Shown: positions 1 to 7,526, counted from the stretch's first letter. The stretch: DNA of 35,737 nt from JBAWVR01 sp964583845 (GCA_964583845.1 CAZOXG010000005.1:1-35737), one strand, 5' to 3'. The notes: generated by a model from the sequence alone, not told the origin. Numbers and translations are program-made.

Positions 1-1
1 G

Positions 2-100
2 AGTACTACTCAGATTTCTCAAACTTTGGATTTGTTTTTCCAATTGGGAATTATCACCGCTGATAAGTTGGCTCAAGCCAAGAAAGCTCTCGGACTATAA
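2..100 (+). CDS. C-terminal end of an unidentified protein (partial)
   Basis: An open frame runs in from the left edge and stops at TAA 98-100. The 32 visible residues end in ...ITADKLAQAKKALGL and look like an amphipathic helix. There is too little to assign a family. It is taken as coding because an intrinsic terminator follows 18 nt after its stop. Confidence 0.5.
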   Translation, partial: STTQISQTLDLFFQLGIITADKLAQAKKALGL

Positions 101-118
101 TCTCTAAAAAAATCAAAC

Positions 119-154
119 AAAACCCCAATCCCTTAACAAGATTGGGGTTTTGTT
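119..154 (+). terminator. Intrinsic terminator
   Basis: A perfect 12-bp stem (119-130 with 140-151, AAAACCCCAATC / GATTGGGGTTTT) has a 9-nt loop and a T-rich 3' end. It ends the partial upstream gene. Confidence 0.9.
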
Positions 155-155
155 A

Positions 156-161
156 TATAAT
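156..161 (+). promoter_or_regulatory. -10 box giving a probable leaderless start
   Basis: TATAAT lies 7 nt before ATG 169, directly after the terminator. Transcription would begin at or next to the start codon. An ATG at 160 overlaps the -10 box and is therefore unlikely to be the start. Confidence 0.6.
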
Positions 162-168
162 GCACAAC

Positions 169-1200
169 ATGTTTAAATGGCTAAAAAAGGATTTTATCCC
201 CCACGAGGCTAACGATCACCAGCCTCATATCTTGCGCAATCAAAGCGTGAGGACATTGATGGTTTTTGTGTTGGTTTTGGAAATAGGTCTTTTTGTTTTG
301 CCATATATCTCTGTTTTTAATCTATCCAATACTTTTACCGTCTCTATCTTGCCCGCCGTTTTGGATGATCTGACCAATAAGAATCGTGAGAAGCAACACT
401 TGGCGGTTTTGGCCGTTAATCCAGAATTAAATAAAGTGGCGGAGTTAAAAGCACACGATATGGCTAGTAAGGGGTATTTTGCTCATACCAGTCCCGAAGG
501 TAAAACTCCTTGGTATTGGTTCAACCAAGTTGGTTACAAATTCGAATACGCCGGGGAGAATCTAGCGATTGACTTTACTGATTCCCAAGACGTGACGGTC
601 GCGTGGATGAATTCACCGACTCACAAGGCGAATATTATCAAGCGGGCCTATACGGAGATCGGGACCGGTATCGCTACGGGTACCTATGAGGGCAACCCGA
701 CTATCTTTGTCGCCCAGGTGTATGCCAAGCCGTCTGGTACTATTTCGAATAGTAGGTCTGTCAAAGTTTTGTCTGATGTTGCTGTATCCCCAAAGGCAGA
801 TAATAATATCAATAGTACTTCTTCACCCCGAGTTTTGGGTTCGGAGACAGTGGTAGTGACGGCTTCAAATACCGTGCCGGTTTTGGCCGAACCGATCGTT
901 GAGAAGAAACCGCTTGAGACAGGTTTTACCACTAATATGTTGGACAAGTATTTAACCTCTCCAAGACATATTTTAAATTTAGTTTTGATTGTTTTGGGGG
1001 TATTGATAGCTTTGGCTTTGATTTTTAAACTGTTTATGAGAGTAGACAAGAGACACCCGAGACTGATCACCAATGGTCTGATTCTTCTGATTGTAATCTT
1101 TGGAATCTATGCTCTAAACAATTATTTTGCCAAAGAAAAAACTATGACTACAACTTCGTTTACAAGTTTTGATAGTTTGGAGGTAGTGGAGGTTAAATAA
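169..1200 (+). CDS. Membrane-anchored CAP-domain (SCP/PR1-like, YkwD-type) protein
   Basis: A protein of about 343 residues. The N-terminus is cytosolic and basic (MFKWLKKDF), followed by a membrane segment (about residues 30-55). A CAP domain follows, with the family signatures NPELNKVAELKAHDMA, FAHTSPEGKTPWYW, AGENLA and AWMNSPTHKANI, the last carrying the conserved His. A Ser/Thr-rich linker then leads to two hydrophobic segments near the C-terminus. CAP domains are extracytoplasmic; bacterial members are often cell-wall or surface proteins of unclear biochemistry. The start at 169 is chosen because a -10 box sits at 156-161. The next gene, 4 nt downstream, is also a secreted and anchored protein, so the two are probably cotranscribed. 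The domain call is firm; the role is not known. Confidence 0.85.
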   Translation: MFKWLKKDFIPHEANDHQPHILRNQSVRTLMVFVLVLEIGLFVLPYISVFNLSNTFTVSILPAVLDDLTNKNREKQHLAVLAVNPELNKVAELKAHDMASKGYFAHTSPEGKTPWYWFNQVGYKFEYAGENLAIDFTDSQDVTVAWMNSPTHKANIIKRAYTEIGTGIATGTYEGNPTIFVAQVYAKPSGTISNSRSVKVLSDVAVSPKADNNINSTSSPRVLGSETVVVTASNTVPVLAEPIVEKKPLETGFTTNMLDKYLTSPRHILNLVLIVLGVLIALALIFKLFMRVDKRHPRLITNGLILLIVIFGIYALNNYFAKEKTMTTTSFTSFDSLEVVEVK

Positions 1201-1204
1201 TTTT

Positions 1205-2032
1205 ATGAAAAATATTTTAGGTTTGTTCTTTTTGATCGGAGTGCTCACGTTGGTGGCGCCAAATATTTCATTGGCTCAAACGACAAATTCCTCGCCAGTA
1301 GTTATTAACGCTCGAGTGTTGCCAACTGTTCGGTATTCAACTCTGACGGTTACTGACGGCGAAGTGGTCAAAATCTACGCGGGGATTCAAAACAACTCCG
1401 GGGTCAATTTCAAAGGCACGGCGATTTTTTACGTGGATGACAAGGAGATTTCCAAGGGGGCGTTTTCTTCAATGGCGGATAGTTTGATCGATGTTTCGGC
1501 AAATTGGGTGGCCTTGCCGGGGACTCACAAAGTGCAAGTTGGGGTTTCTACTGATTTGCCAGTGGGTAAAAATCTAGTTTCATATAGTAGTGATAAAGTA
1601 GATGTCAGTATTACGAGAAAGATTGATTTGGAGGCGGTCCAGGCTACAGCCTTGAATACTGCCAATGATATCTTGGCGAGTGTGAACGGTGTGGCCGACG
1701 GCTTGGCGACCAAGATTGAGGGTTACAAGACTCCGGAAAAGAATAATTCGGCAAGTAGTTTGGAGGGTGGGGCGACAGGGTCAAGTAGTGGAAATGCATC
1801 TAATGCAAGCACCTCTTCAACCAAGAAGAAAGGTAGTGTTTTGGGAGCGTCTACGGAGGCTACAAATGACTCGGCTAGTACTAGTTCGGAGGGGATGAGT
1901 TTGAATATAGGGTCATTTTTCAATCGACTTTTAGATTTGGCTGCCTATTTGGTTAGAAACTGGATGTGGACTCTATTGGCCGTGATGATATTTCTTTTGT
2001 TGGTTCGAATTACGAGGAAAATGAGGGGCTAG
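1205..2032 (+). CDS. Secreted, membrane-anchored protein with CARDB/Ig-like domain
   Basis: A 275-residue protein. A signal peptide (MKNILGLFFLIGVLTLVAP, cleavage probably after ...SLAQ) is followed by one beta-rich domain (about residues 35-135). That domain has a CARDB/Ig-like pattern: IYAGIQNNSGVNFKG, ALPGTHKVQVGV. A long Ser/Gly/Asn low-complexity stalk (about 175-230) leads to a C-terminal membrane helix ending in a basic tail (VRITRKMRG). The layout of signal, adhesive-type domain, stalk and anchor fits a surface-exposed protein. It lies 4 nt after the CAP gene, probably in the same transcript. The beta-domain call is from pattern only, and no specific function can be given. Confidence 0.75.
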   Translation: MKNILGLFFLIGVLTLVAPNISLAQTTNSSPVVINARVLPTVRYSTLTVTDGEVVKIYAGIQNNSGVNFKGTAIFYVDDKEISKGAFSSMADSLIDVSANWVALPGTHKVQVGVSTDLPVGKNLVSYSSDKVDVSITRKIDLEAVQATALNTANDILASVNGVADGLATKIEGYKTPEKNNSASSLEGGATGSSSGNASNASTSSTKKKGSVLGASTEATNDSASTSSEGMSLNIGSFFNRLLDLAAYLVRNWMWTLLAVMIFLLLVRITRKMRG

Positions 2033-2189
2033 GTTTTTCGTACTGTGCGGTTGGTACGTTGAGGGGTATTTAAAGCCTTGAGTTTAACCGAGGAAACCGG
2101 TTCGCTGACTCAGTATTTTAGAATTAAACTTGATAAATAATTTGAGATAAATACAAAAAAAACATCTTTACATAGGTGGTTTTTTAATT
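2033..2189 (+). terminator. Intergenic region with two hairpins, second is a weak terminator
   Basis: A hairpin at 2079-2112 (TGAGT..ACTCA outer stem, AACCG..CGGTT inner stem) has no T run. At about 2153-2187 a run of A plus CATC pairs with GGTG plus TTTTTT around an 8-nt loop, with one bulge. That is a weak intrinsic terminator for the upstream pair. Nothing coding is seen here. Confidence 0.45.
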
Positions 2190-2200
2190 TATAATCAAAA
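2190..2200 (+). promoter_or_regulatory. -10 box before ATG 2201
   Basis: TATAAT at 2190-2195 is 5 nt before ATG 2201. That ATG opens a 23-codon basic ORF (MFKRFKKRFSRLVRLENI..., stop TAG 2270-2272) overlapping the start of the deacetylase gene in another frame. No ribosome binding site precedes ATG 2254, so this promoter may really serve the deacetylase through a frame problem in the A7 run at 2215-2221. Confidence 0.5.
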
Positions 2201-2253
2201 ATGTTCAAGCGGTTTAAAAAAAGGTTTTCACGGCTAGTTCGACTAGAAAATAT

Positions 2254-3399
2254 ATGTTATCAAATAAAATAGGATTAAATATTACTATCTTTCTTATCGT
2301 TGTTATACCAACGTTATTTTTTTCTTTTGAAAACCAGATCAAAACCGTGGCTTCGGTTGTTTATACTCAAGTGATAAACTCCCAGGTCTTTGCACCCCAG
2401 AAAGACACCGTTGGTAATATTTTATACAAAGGCAATATCTATCATATATTTTTTCATAGTTTGATTGTTTATCCCGAACTCGCTTTTAATAATTTTAATA
2501 ATCCGCGGAGTGAGCTCTACAAACAGTATATGATAACTCGCGATGAGTTTGTGAAAATTCTACCAGAATTATACAAAAATAATTTTGTTTTAATTGATAT
2601 CAACTCAATCTATTCTGTCGGTGTGAATGGTGAGATTGTTAGAAAGCCAATATATTTACCAGAGGGTAAGAAGCCACTTATAATCTCCCTCGATGATCTC
2701 TCTTACTACGACAGGGAGCTGGGCCACGGTTTTGCCAGTAAGTTGGTTATCGATGAAAAAGGTCAGGTAGCCACGGAGGTGATAACACCGAGCGGGATAG
2801 CGACTACTACTCGGACTGGTGACGTGGTACCTATTTTAGATGATTTTGTTGCTAGTCATCCGGAATTTTCTTTTCGGGGAGCGAAGGGGACTATTGCCTT
2901 AACAGGTTTTCAAGGTGTCTTGGGTTATAGGACTGAATTAGTCGACTCGCCAAAACATTCTCAAGATTTGGAGTCGGTGAAAAATGTTATCACCAAACTA
3001 AAAGCCACCGGCTGGAATTTTGCTAGTCACAGCTATTCGCATGAAGAAGCTTTTTATAAAGGCACAATTTTTTTAGAAGACTTGAAAAAAGATACAGCTC
3101 GTTGGGAAACTGAAGTCAAACCCTTGATTGGTGAGACGAGTATTTTTATTGGTCCGTTTGGACAGATTTTTTCGCCCAAAGACCCTCGTCGTGAATATCT
3201 GGTTTCCAAGGGTTTCAAATTTTTTGGTGGGGTTGGCGCCAATCCTTATCTTAGATACTTTGGTGATTATGTGGTGATGGATCGGGCTGATATAGACGGA
3301 TATAGACTATCCCATAACCAGGATTTGTTGAAAACGTTTTTTGATTATAACCTTGTTGTTGACCCATTCTTTGCCTCGAGTTCAATATCTAGACAATAG
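2254..3399 (+). CDS. Polysaccharide deacetylase family protein, membrane-anchored
   Basis: A 381-residue protein with an N-terminal membrane helix (about residues 8-26, an uncleaved signal-anchor). The NodB-type catalytic domain starts near residue 140. It shows the metal/catalytic Asp pair in LIISLDD (D147-D148), a long internal insert, and the HxxxH zinc motif in NFASHSYSHEE. Family members deacetylate N-acetylated cell-wall or exopolysaccharide sugars outside the membrane. ATG 2254 has no visible ribosome binding site. A better-placed start (2201, right after TATAAT) is out of frame by one base, so the true N-terminus may be longer. The fold assignment is confident; the substrate is unknown. 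Confidence 0.8.
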   Translation: MLSNKIGLNITIFLIVVIPTLFFSFENQIKTVASVVYTQVINSQVFAPQKDTVGNILYKGNIYHIFFHSLIVYPELAFNNFNNPRSELYKQYMITRDEFVKILPELYKNNFVLIDINSIYSVGVNGEIVRKPIYLPEGKKPLIISLDDLSYYDRELGHGFASKLVIDEKGQVATEVITPSGIATTTRTGDVVPILDDFVASHPEFSFRGAKGTIALTGFQGVLGYRTELVDSPKHSQDLESVKNVITKLKATGWNFASHSYSHEEAFYKGTIFLEDLKKDTARWETEVKPLIGETSIFIGPFGQIFSPKDPRREYLVSKGFKFFGGVGANPYLRYFGDYVVMDRADIDGYRLSHNQDLLKTFFDYNLVVDPFFASSSISRQ

Positions 3400-3416
3400 C
3401 TAAACACTCTGTTGCG

Positions 3417-3444
3417 TTGACAAAATTGGCAAAAAGTTTAATAC
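3417..3444 (+). promoter_or_regulatory. Strong sigma-70-type promoter of the leader region
   Basis: -35 TTGACA at 3417-3422, a 16-nt spacer, and -10 TAATAC at 3439-3444. ATG 3452 lies 7 nt downstream, so the leader ORF would be translated from the very 5' end. Confidence 0.75.
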
Positions 3445-3451
3445 TCAATAT

Positions 3452-3526
3452 ATGAAGTTTATTCAAACAAACTGGCATCGAAACTCACATCACCTCGGGT
3501 GGAGTGGTTTTGATTGTTTGTTTTAA
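3452..3526 (+). CDS. Putative leader peptide of a transcription attenuator (24 codons)
   Basis: The ORF begins MKFIQTNWHRNSHH and ends WSGFDCLF. Trp codons are codons 8 (3473-3475) and 17 (3500-3502), and His codons are 9, 13 and 14. It is preceded by a strong promoter and followed 23 nt later by an intrinsic terminator. The antiterminator segment (3491-3507) lies inside its second half. A ribosome stalled at codons 8-9 would leave that segment free, while one reaching the stop would cover it. This is the geometry of classical amino-acid attenuators such as trpL and hisL. No family match is claimed. It is too short to be proven coding. Confidence 0.5.
   Translation: MKFIQTNWHRNSHHLGWSGFDCLF
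3491..3507 (+). promoter_or_regulatory. Candidate antiterminator segment
   Basis: CACCTC (3491-3496) is complementary to GAGGTG (3566-3571), and GAGTGG (3502-3507) is complementary to CCACTC (3557-3562). Both targets are parts of the terminator stem. The two 6-bp blocks can form together and would exclude the terminator hairpin. Confidence 0.5.
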
Positions 3527-3544
3527 TTAACAAAATCTATTTTA

Positions 3545-3578
3545 AAAAACGCATTTCCACTCGTGGAGGTGCGTTTTT
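3545..3578 (+). terminator. Intrinsic terminator (attenuator) of the leader transcript
   Basis: The stem ACGCATTTCCAC (3549-3560) / GTGGAGGTGCGT (3563-3574) has two G-U pairs and a tight loop. It is extended by A-T pairs and ends in TTTTT. It lies between the leader ORF and the next gene. Confidence 0.8.
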
Positions 3579-3624
3579 GTTTTAACTAAAAACACAAAAC
3601 GAACCGGATTATTTCCACTTGTTG

Positions 3625-3685
3625 GCCTCGCGCGACCTGATTTTCTAAAATGGAATACCGTGTAGAAAATCAGGTCGCGCGAGGC
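3625..3685. repeat. Perfect 23-bp GC-rich inverted repeat
   Basis: The left arm 3625-3647 (starts GCCTCGCGCGACC) is the exact reverse complement of the right arm 3663-3685, with a 15-nt loop. There is no T run after it, so it is not a typical terminator. The CGCGCG core is strikingly GC-rich for this AT-rich window. A smaller GACAG..CTGTC hairpin follows at about 3687-3705. Function unknown. Confidence 0.85.
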
Positions 3686-3733
3686 TGACAGAAAAAATAT
3701 CTGTCTTAATTCAAAATTATTAAATTAAAATAT

Positions 3734-4550
3734 ATGAAAATAACATTAAAAAATATCAAAAAAGAGTTCGAGTTTCTCAAGAAGAGTTATTATAAGGGGG
3801 TGCAGGGAGTGTTTGAAATAAAGTCAGGCCAGCCTGGACCAGTGTTCGGTTTGACTATTTGTACTCACGGTAATGAAGTTGCTGGTTTGGCAGCGTCGTA
3901 TTATCTCCGAGAAGTTTATAAACTTGCGGACAAACTCCTGAAAGGGTCTGTTTTAATCGTGGTAAATAATCTAGAGGCCACAGATAAAGCTCTCATCGCC
4001 AAAAACAAAGTCGAAAAAATGCTGTGTCGTTTTNNNNNNNNNNNNNNNNNNNNNNNNNNNNNNNNNNNNNNNNNNNNNNNNNNNNNNNNNNNNNNNNNNN
4101 NNNNNNNNNNNNNNNNNNNNNNNNNNNNNNNNNCCAGCTTTTGCTTTTTACGGTGGTAATAAAGTGATACAAACTATTGAAATCGAGTCTGGTCAGCACA
4201 ATAAAACCAAAACTCGGGAAGTGGCAACGAAGTGTGTATTGTCATTATTAAACAAATTAAAAATGATTAACGTCGGGGTATCTAAAATTAAAACAGTTAA
4301 AACTTTTGATGAATATTATGTTGACGATTCGATAATATTCGATAGTACAGACGACGAGCTCGCCCGACCTTTTACCGATTTTGAATGCATCAAGAAAGGA
4401 GAACTGTTGGCGTTAGTAAATAACGTTAAAGTCTTTGCCAAAGAAGATTGTTGTGTGCTCATGGCACCGAAAGGAAAGAAGCCTAGTAGGATAGGCGAGG
4501 AAGCTGTCTTTTTATCAAAACCAGTAATTAAAAAAAATATAATGATATGA
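3734..4550 (+). CDS. Succinylglutamate desuccinylase/aspartoacylase family protein (interrupted by assembly gap)
   Basis: The first 100 residues (3734-4033) carry the AstE/AspA zinc motif THGNE (H45, E48) after GPVFGLTIC. After the N run, frame 4134-4550 continues open with PAFAFYGGNKVIQTIEIESGQHN and a C-terminal beta-sandwich typical of the family (ending AVFLSKPVIKKNIMI). The two halves are in different frames only if the 100 N are taken literally. Family members are about 300 residues, so roughly 80-100 residues are probably missing. The family hydrolyses N-acyl amino acids. The stop overlaps the next ATG (ATGA), indicating coupled translation with the BtpA-like gene. An apparent stop at 4157-4159 in the literal frame is an artefact of gap length. 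The substrate is unknown. Confidence 0.8.
4034..4133. other. Assembly gap (100 N)
   Basis: Exactly 100 N, a standard scaffold spacer of unknown real length. It splits the aspartoacylase-like gene. Confidence 0.99.
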
Positions 4551-5359
4551 AAATTTTTAATAAAGACAAAAATATTGTCATTGGGGCCATTCATTTTCCG
4601 CCTCTCTATGGATACTCAGATTTTCCGGGAGTAAGTATCGCTCTGGAGAACGCTTTGAAAGATCTCAGGGTTTTTGAAGCTGGTGGGGTTGATGCCGTGA
4701 TACTGGAAAATAATTATGATATTCCACATAAGACTTTGGTTGATCCAGAGGTTTCAGAGATGCTCGAATATTTATCGAAAAAGATAAAAGAAAAAACAAA
4801 ATTGCCGGTTGGAATAAGTGTTTTGTGGAATGATTATAAAACCGCTTTAATGGTAGCAAAGAACGCCGGTTTAAGTTTCGTCAGAATTCCAGTTTTTGTT
4901 GATAGAGTCGAGACTAGTTATGGAATTATGGAACCAAAAGCGGACGAGGTTGTAGAATTTCGTCAAAGTATTGGAGTTGAGAATGTGGCACTTCTTACCG
5001 ATATTCATGTTAAACACTCCAAGATACTTTCAAAACATTCAATCACGGAATCCGCTTTGCTGGCTATAGGAAAAGGTGCCGATGCGTTGATTGTTACTGG
5101 CCGATGGACCGGCGAAGCGCCTGACTTGAAACAGTTGCAAAGCGTGCGTGATAAAATTGGAGACTTTCCAATACTTTGCGGTAGTGGGGTTTCGGCTGAA
5201 AATATTGAAAAACTATTTCGTTTTGCTAATGGGGGGATAGTTAGTACGTCAGTAAAAACTGGTGAGAATGACTGTAGTCAAGTAAATGTCAAAGGATACA
5301 ATCAGAGAATTGATGTCGATAAGGTTAAAAAGTTAATAAACGCCACCGCGATTGATTAA
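4547..5359 (+). CDS. BtpA/SgcQ family TIM-barrel protein
   Basis: A 270-residue protein, full length for COG0434. Recognisable segments are VIGAIHFPPLYG at the N-terminus, GGVDAVILENNYD, LPVGISVLWNDY, FVRIPVFVD, ALLTDIHVKHS, GADALIVTGRWTGEAP and PILCGSGVSAENI. The last resembles a phosphate-binding loop of a (beta/alpha)8 barrel. The family includes cyanobacterial BtpA (photosystem I assembly) and enterobacterial SgcQ, but no general reaction is established. It overlaps the aspartoacylase-like gene by 4 nt (ATGA), so the two are cotranscribed and probably work in one pathway. There is no photosynthesis context here. The family call is confident; the function is open. Confidence 0.85.
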   Translation: MKIFNKDKNIVIGAIHFPPLYGYSDFPGVSIALENALKDLRVFEAGGVDAVILENNYDIPHKTLVDPEVSEMLEYLSKKIKEKTKLPVGISVLWNDYKTALMVAKNAGLSFVRIPVFVDRVETSYGIMEPKADEVVEFRQSIGVENVALLTDIHVKHSKILSKHSITESALLAIGKGADALIVTGRWTGEAPDLKQLQSVRDKIGDFPILCGSGVSAENIEKLFRFANGGIVSTSVKTGENDCSQVNVKGYNQRIDVDKVKKLINATAID

Positions 5360-5410
5360 AGTATTTAAACAGGCTAAAATATAGCCATTAATTAAACTTA
5401 ATTATCAAAG

Positions 5411-6721
5411 ATGTCTATCTTAGCCCTAAAGTTATTGTTAGCGATTTTGTTCGGAGCAGCGGTTGGTTTAGAACGTGAGAGTAAGCAGGTTCAGAGTTCA
5501 CCTGGTGGAGTTCGAACGCATGCCCTCATCGCTTTGTTGGGCGCAATTTGTGGTATCTTATTCGTCAGCAATTTTGAAGTACTGGGAATTTTGGTGGCTG
5601 TAGTATTTTTTGTTATTTTGATAACTTATTACGCCATCGGTTCCTACACGACCAAAGCTTTTGGTATGACTAGTGAGTTGGCTATTCTTTTTACTTTCTT
5701 GATTGGTTTGTTGCCAATGTTAAATATTATTCCTCTGCAGTTCGTGGTGGCTCTATTTGTAGCCTTGGTTTTTATCTTGTCGATGAAGGATCGGATGAAG
5801 AAAATAGTTTCAGGTATTAGCGCTTCCGAATTGGAATCTTTTATTAGTTATGCGATTATTGCTTTGGTAGTCTTGCCATTCCTTCCAAACGTTGGTTATA
5901 AGTTAGCCGACATTTCTTTTTTGACTACTGTCTTCGATAGTTTAAATATGAATCTCGGTGCCTTCGCTGATCTAGAATTGATCAATCCCCAAAAAATTTG
6001 GATCGTCGTAGCCTTGATTACTGGTATAGATGTTCTGGGTTACACAATCGGTAAATTGGTCGGACACAAAGGTGGTTTTTCTTTCGCTAGTATTGTTGGC
6101 GGTTTTGTTTCCTCGACTTCAACTACGGTTTCATTGGCCCAACGTAGTAAAAAAAGTGGGTTGGTAAATTATTTGATTGGTGCCGCTCTCTTGGCTAATA
6201 TGGCTAGTTTCATTCAGCTGTTCCTATTAATCGGACCATTGAATGCTAAATGGTTGGTGTATATCATCCCAAGTTTGTTCATTATGATCGTAGTTTCGGG
6301 TGTGTTAGGCTACTTCTTTTTAAAAAGAAAAGAGACTGCTGTCAGCGAATCTGATGTTGAAGTTAAAGATGGAAAAATATTTTCACTAATGGCGGCTTTG
6401 AAATTTGCTTCGATTTTGATCATTGTGAAGATTGTTACAAAGGTCTGTTTAATCCTTTTCGGCAAGACTGGTTTCGTTGTGGGTTCCGTCATCGCTTCAT
6501 TTGCTGGTATTGATGCGGTGGTGGTCAACTTGGCTGAAATGGCTGGCAATGTTATTACTTATAAATTTGCCTTGATCACCTTGCTGTTTGTTAGCGCTAC
6601 TAATTTACTGGCTAAAACTATCTACTCATATTCTCAAGGTAACAGAAAGTTTGCCAATAGATTGTCGCTATCTTTTTTGGTTATTGTTATCTGTAGTTTT
6701 GCCGGACTATTGTTCTTGTAA
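5411..6721 (+). CDS. MgtC/SapB-DUF4010 membrane protein
   Basis: A 436-residue polytopic membrane protein. The N-terminal MgtC/SapB domain (about 1-140) has the signature AVGLERESK followed by PGGVRTHALIALLGA. The C-terminal half (from about residue 190) is a DUF4010-type domain with several helices (GFVSSTSTTVSLAQRSKKSG, GNVITYKFALITLLF). This two-domain layout is common in bacteria and archaea and is often annotated as an MgtC-like transporter, but transport has not been shown for it. It starts 51 nt after the BtpA-like gene and is followed 2 nt later by the P-loop kinase gene, so those two form an operon. Confidence 0.88.
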   Translation: MSILALKLLLAILFGAAVGLERESKQVQSSPGGVRTHALIALLGAICGILFVSNFEVLGILVAVVFFVILITYYAIGSYTTKAFGMTSELAILFTFLIGLLPMLNIIPLQFVVALFVALVFILSMKDRMKKIVSGISASELESFISYAIIALVVLPFLPNVGYKLADISFLTTVFDSLNMNLGAFADLELINPQKIWIVVALITGIDVLGYTIGKLVGHKGGFSFASIVGGFVSSTSTTVSLAQRSKKSGLVNYLIGAALLANMASFIQLFLLIGPLNAKWLVYIIPSLFIMIVVSGVLGYFFLKRKETAVSESDVEVKDGKIFSLMAALKFASILIIVKIVTKVCLILFGKTGFVVGSVIASFAGIDAVVVNLAEMAGNVITYKFALITLLFVSATNLLAKTIYSYSQGNRKFANRLSLSFLVIVICSFAGLLFL

Positions 6722-6723
6722 AA

Positions 6724-7224
6724 ATGAAAAAACTAATTATTCTTAATGGTGCTTGTGGGGTCGGTAAAACCACTGTGGCTAGAGAATTAGAAAAAAGTAG
6801 AAAGGATGTTAAAGTCTTGTTTTTTGATGCTTGGGTCCATGATGGTAAGAAAGAAGAGAATGAAAAGTCCTTGAGCGGGGAAGACTGGCAAAGGGTCAAA
6901 ACAATGGATTGTGTGAAGATGGTTAAAGAAAGATATCTGAATGATGTGCCGGTGGTATTAGATATTCAATCGCGACCGGAGTTTATCAAGATGGCTTGTG
7001 AGGAAAATTCAATCACTGATTATAAGGTTTTGTTATTGGATTGTTCTGAAGCTGAAAGACTAATTAGGTTACAACAGCGAGGTCAAGCCGAATTGGCTAA
7101 TGAAGATATGAAGAATTGGGCCGAATACTTGAGAAAAGAGTCTAGAAACTTTGGACAAGAAATCATAAACACGTCAGATATGTCAGTGGGTGAGATGATC
7201 AAAAATATCAATAGTTTACTATAA
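6724..7224 (+). CDS. Small P-loop NTPase, AAA/kinase-like
   Basis: A 166-residue protein. The Walker A motif GACGVGKTT (residues 9-17) sits at the end of the first strand (KKLIILN). A later strand VPVVLDIQSRP and the stretch LLLDCSEAERLIRLQQRG (strand plus an Arg-rich lid region) match small nucleotide/sugar-type kinases of the AAA_33/zeta-toxin-like group. The substrate cannot be read from the sequence. The start is 2 nt after the MgtC-like gene's stop, so it is translated from the same mRNA. No partner antitoxin is visible, which argues against a zeta-toxin role. Confidence 0.7.
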   Translation: MKKLIILNGACGVGKTTVARELEKSRKDVKVLFFDAWVHDGKKEENEKSLSGEDWQRVKTMDCVKMVKERYLNDVPVVLDIQSRPEFIKMACEENSITDYKVLLLDCSEAERLIRLQQRGQAELANEDMKNWAEYLRKESRNFGQEIINTSDMSVGEMIKNINSLL

Positions 7225-7256
7225 TTGATTGAGTATATTTTTAAAAAAGAAGGGTG

Positions 7257-7262
7257 TATAAT
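7257..7262 (+). promoter_or_regulatory. -10 box
   Basis: TATAAT preceded by GTG lies 19 nt before ATG 7282. No clear -35 box. An ATG at 7261 overlaps the box and is unlikely to be used. Confidence 0.4.
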
Positions 7263-7281
7263 GTTAGTAAATATATACTTT

Positions 7282-7446
7282 ATGAAAAACGTATTTTCAA
7301 AAGAAGTAAAACAATCAACCGCCTTTTTAACCCTGGCTTTTATTGGCCTCTTGTCTCTGTGTGTGCTTTTGAATGAGAGAGACCAATTAGACAAGACAGA
7401 AAATTCGGCTAGTGTTTTCCAAGTCGGCGTTACTATTTCTAGATAA
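7282..7446 (+). CDS. Small single-pass membrane protein, unknown
   Basis: A 54-residue ORF: a basic N-terminus (MKNVFSKEVKQS), one hydrophobic helix (about residues 13-31, TAFLTLAFIGLLSLCVLL), then a charged segment and SVFQVGVTISR. It resembles the N-terminal part of many CPR membrane proteins, but no family is recognised. It has its own -10 box and is followed at once by a strong terminator, which supports it as a separate short gene. Confidence 0.55.
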   Translation: MKNVFSKEVKQSTAFLTLAFIGLLSLCVLLNERDQLDKTENSASVFQVGVTISR

Positions 7447-7475
7447 AAAAACAGAATCAATACTCTGTTTTTTTG
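7445..7475 (+). terminator. Intrinsic terminator
   Basis: Stem AAAAAACAGA / TCTGTTTTTT (10 bp or more) with an 8-nt loop and a T run, overlapping the stop codon of the small membrane protein. Confidence 0.85.
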
Positions 7476-7526
7476 TTATTAATTATGATAAAATAATTTC
7501 ATAGTTATTTAATAATATATTTTTTT

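Noticed and set aside
142..168. Earlier starts (TTG 142, ATG 160) for the CAP-domain protein
   Set aside because: They lie inside the terminator or the -10 box.
4034..4159. Stop codon at 4157-4159 suggesting a truncated or frameshifted aspartoacylase
   Set aside because: The frame across the gap depends on an arbitrary count of N. The other frame is open and family-like from 4134 onward.
6724..7446. Zeta-toxin/antitoxin-like pair formed by the P-loop kinase and the small membrane protein
   Set aside because: The small gene is downstream with its own -10 box and is a membrane protein. The kinase is cotranscribed with the MgtC-like gene instead.
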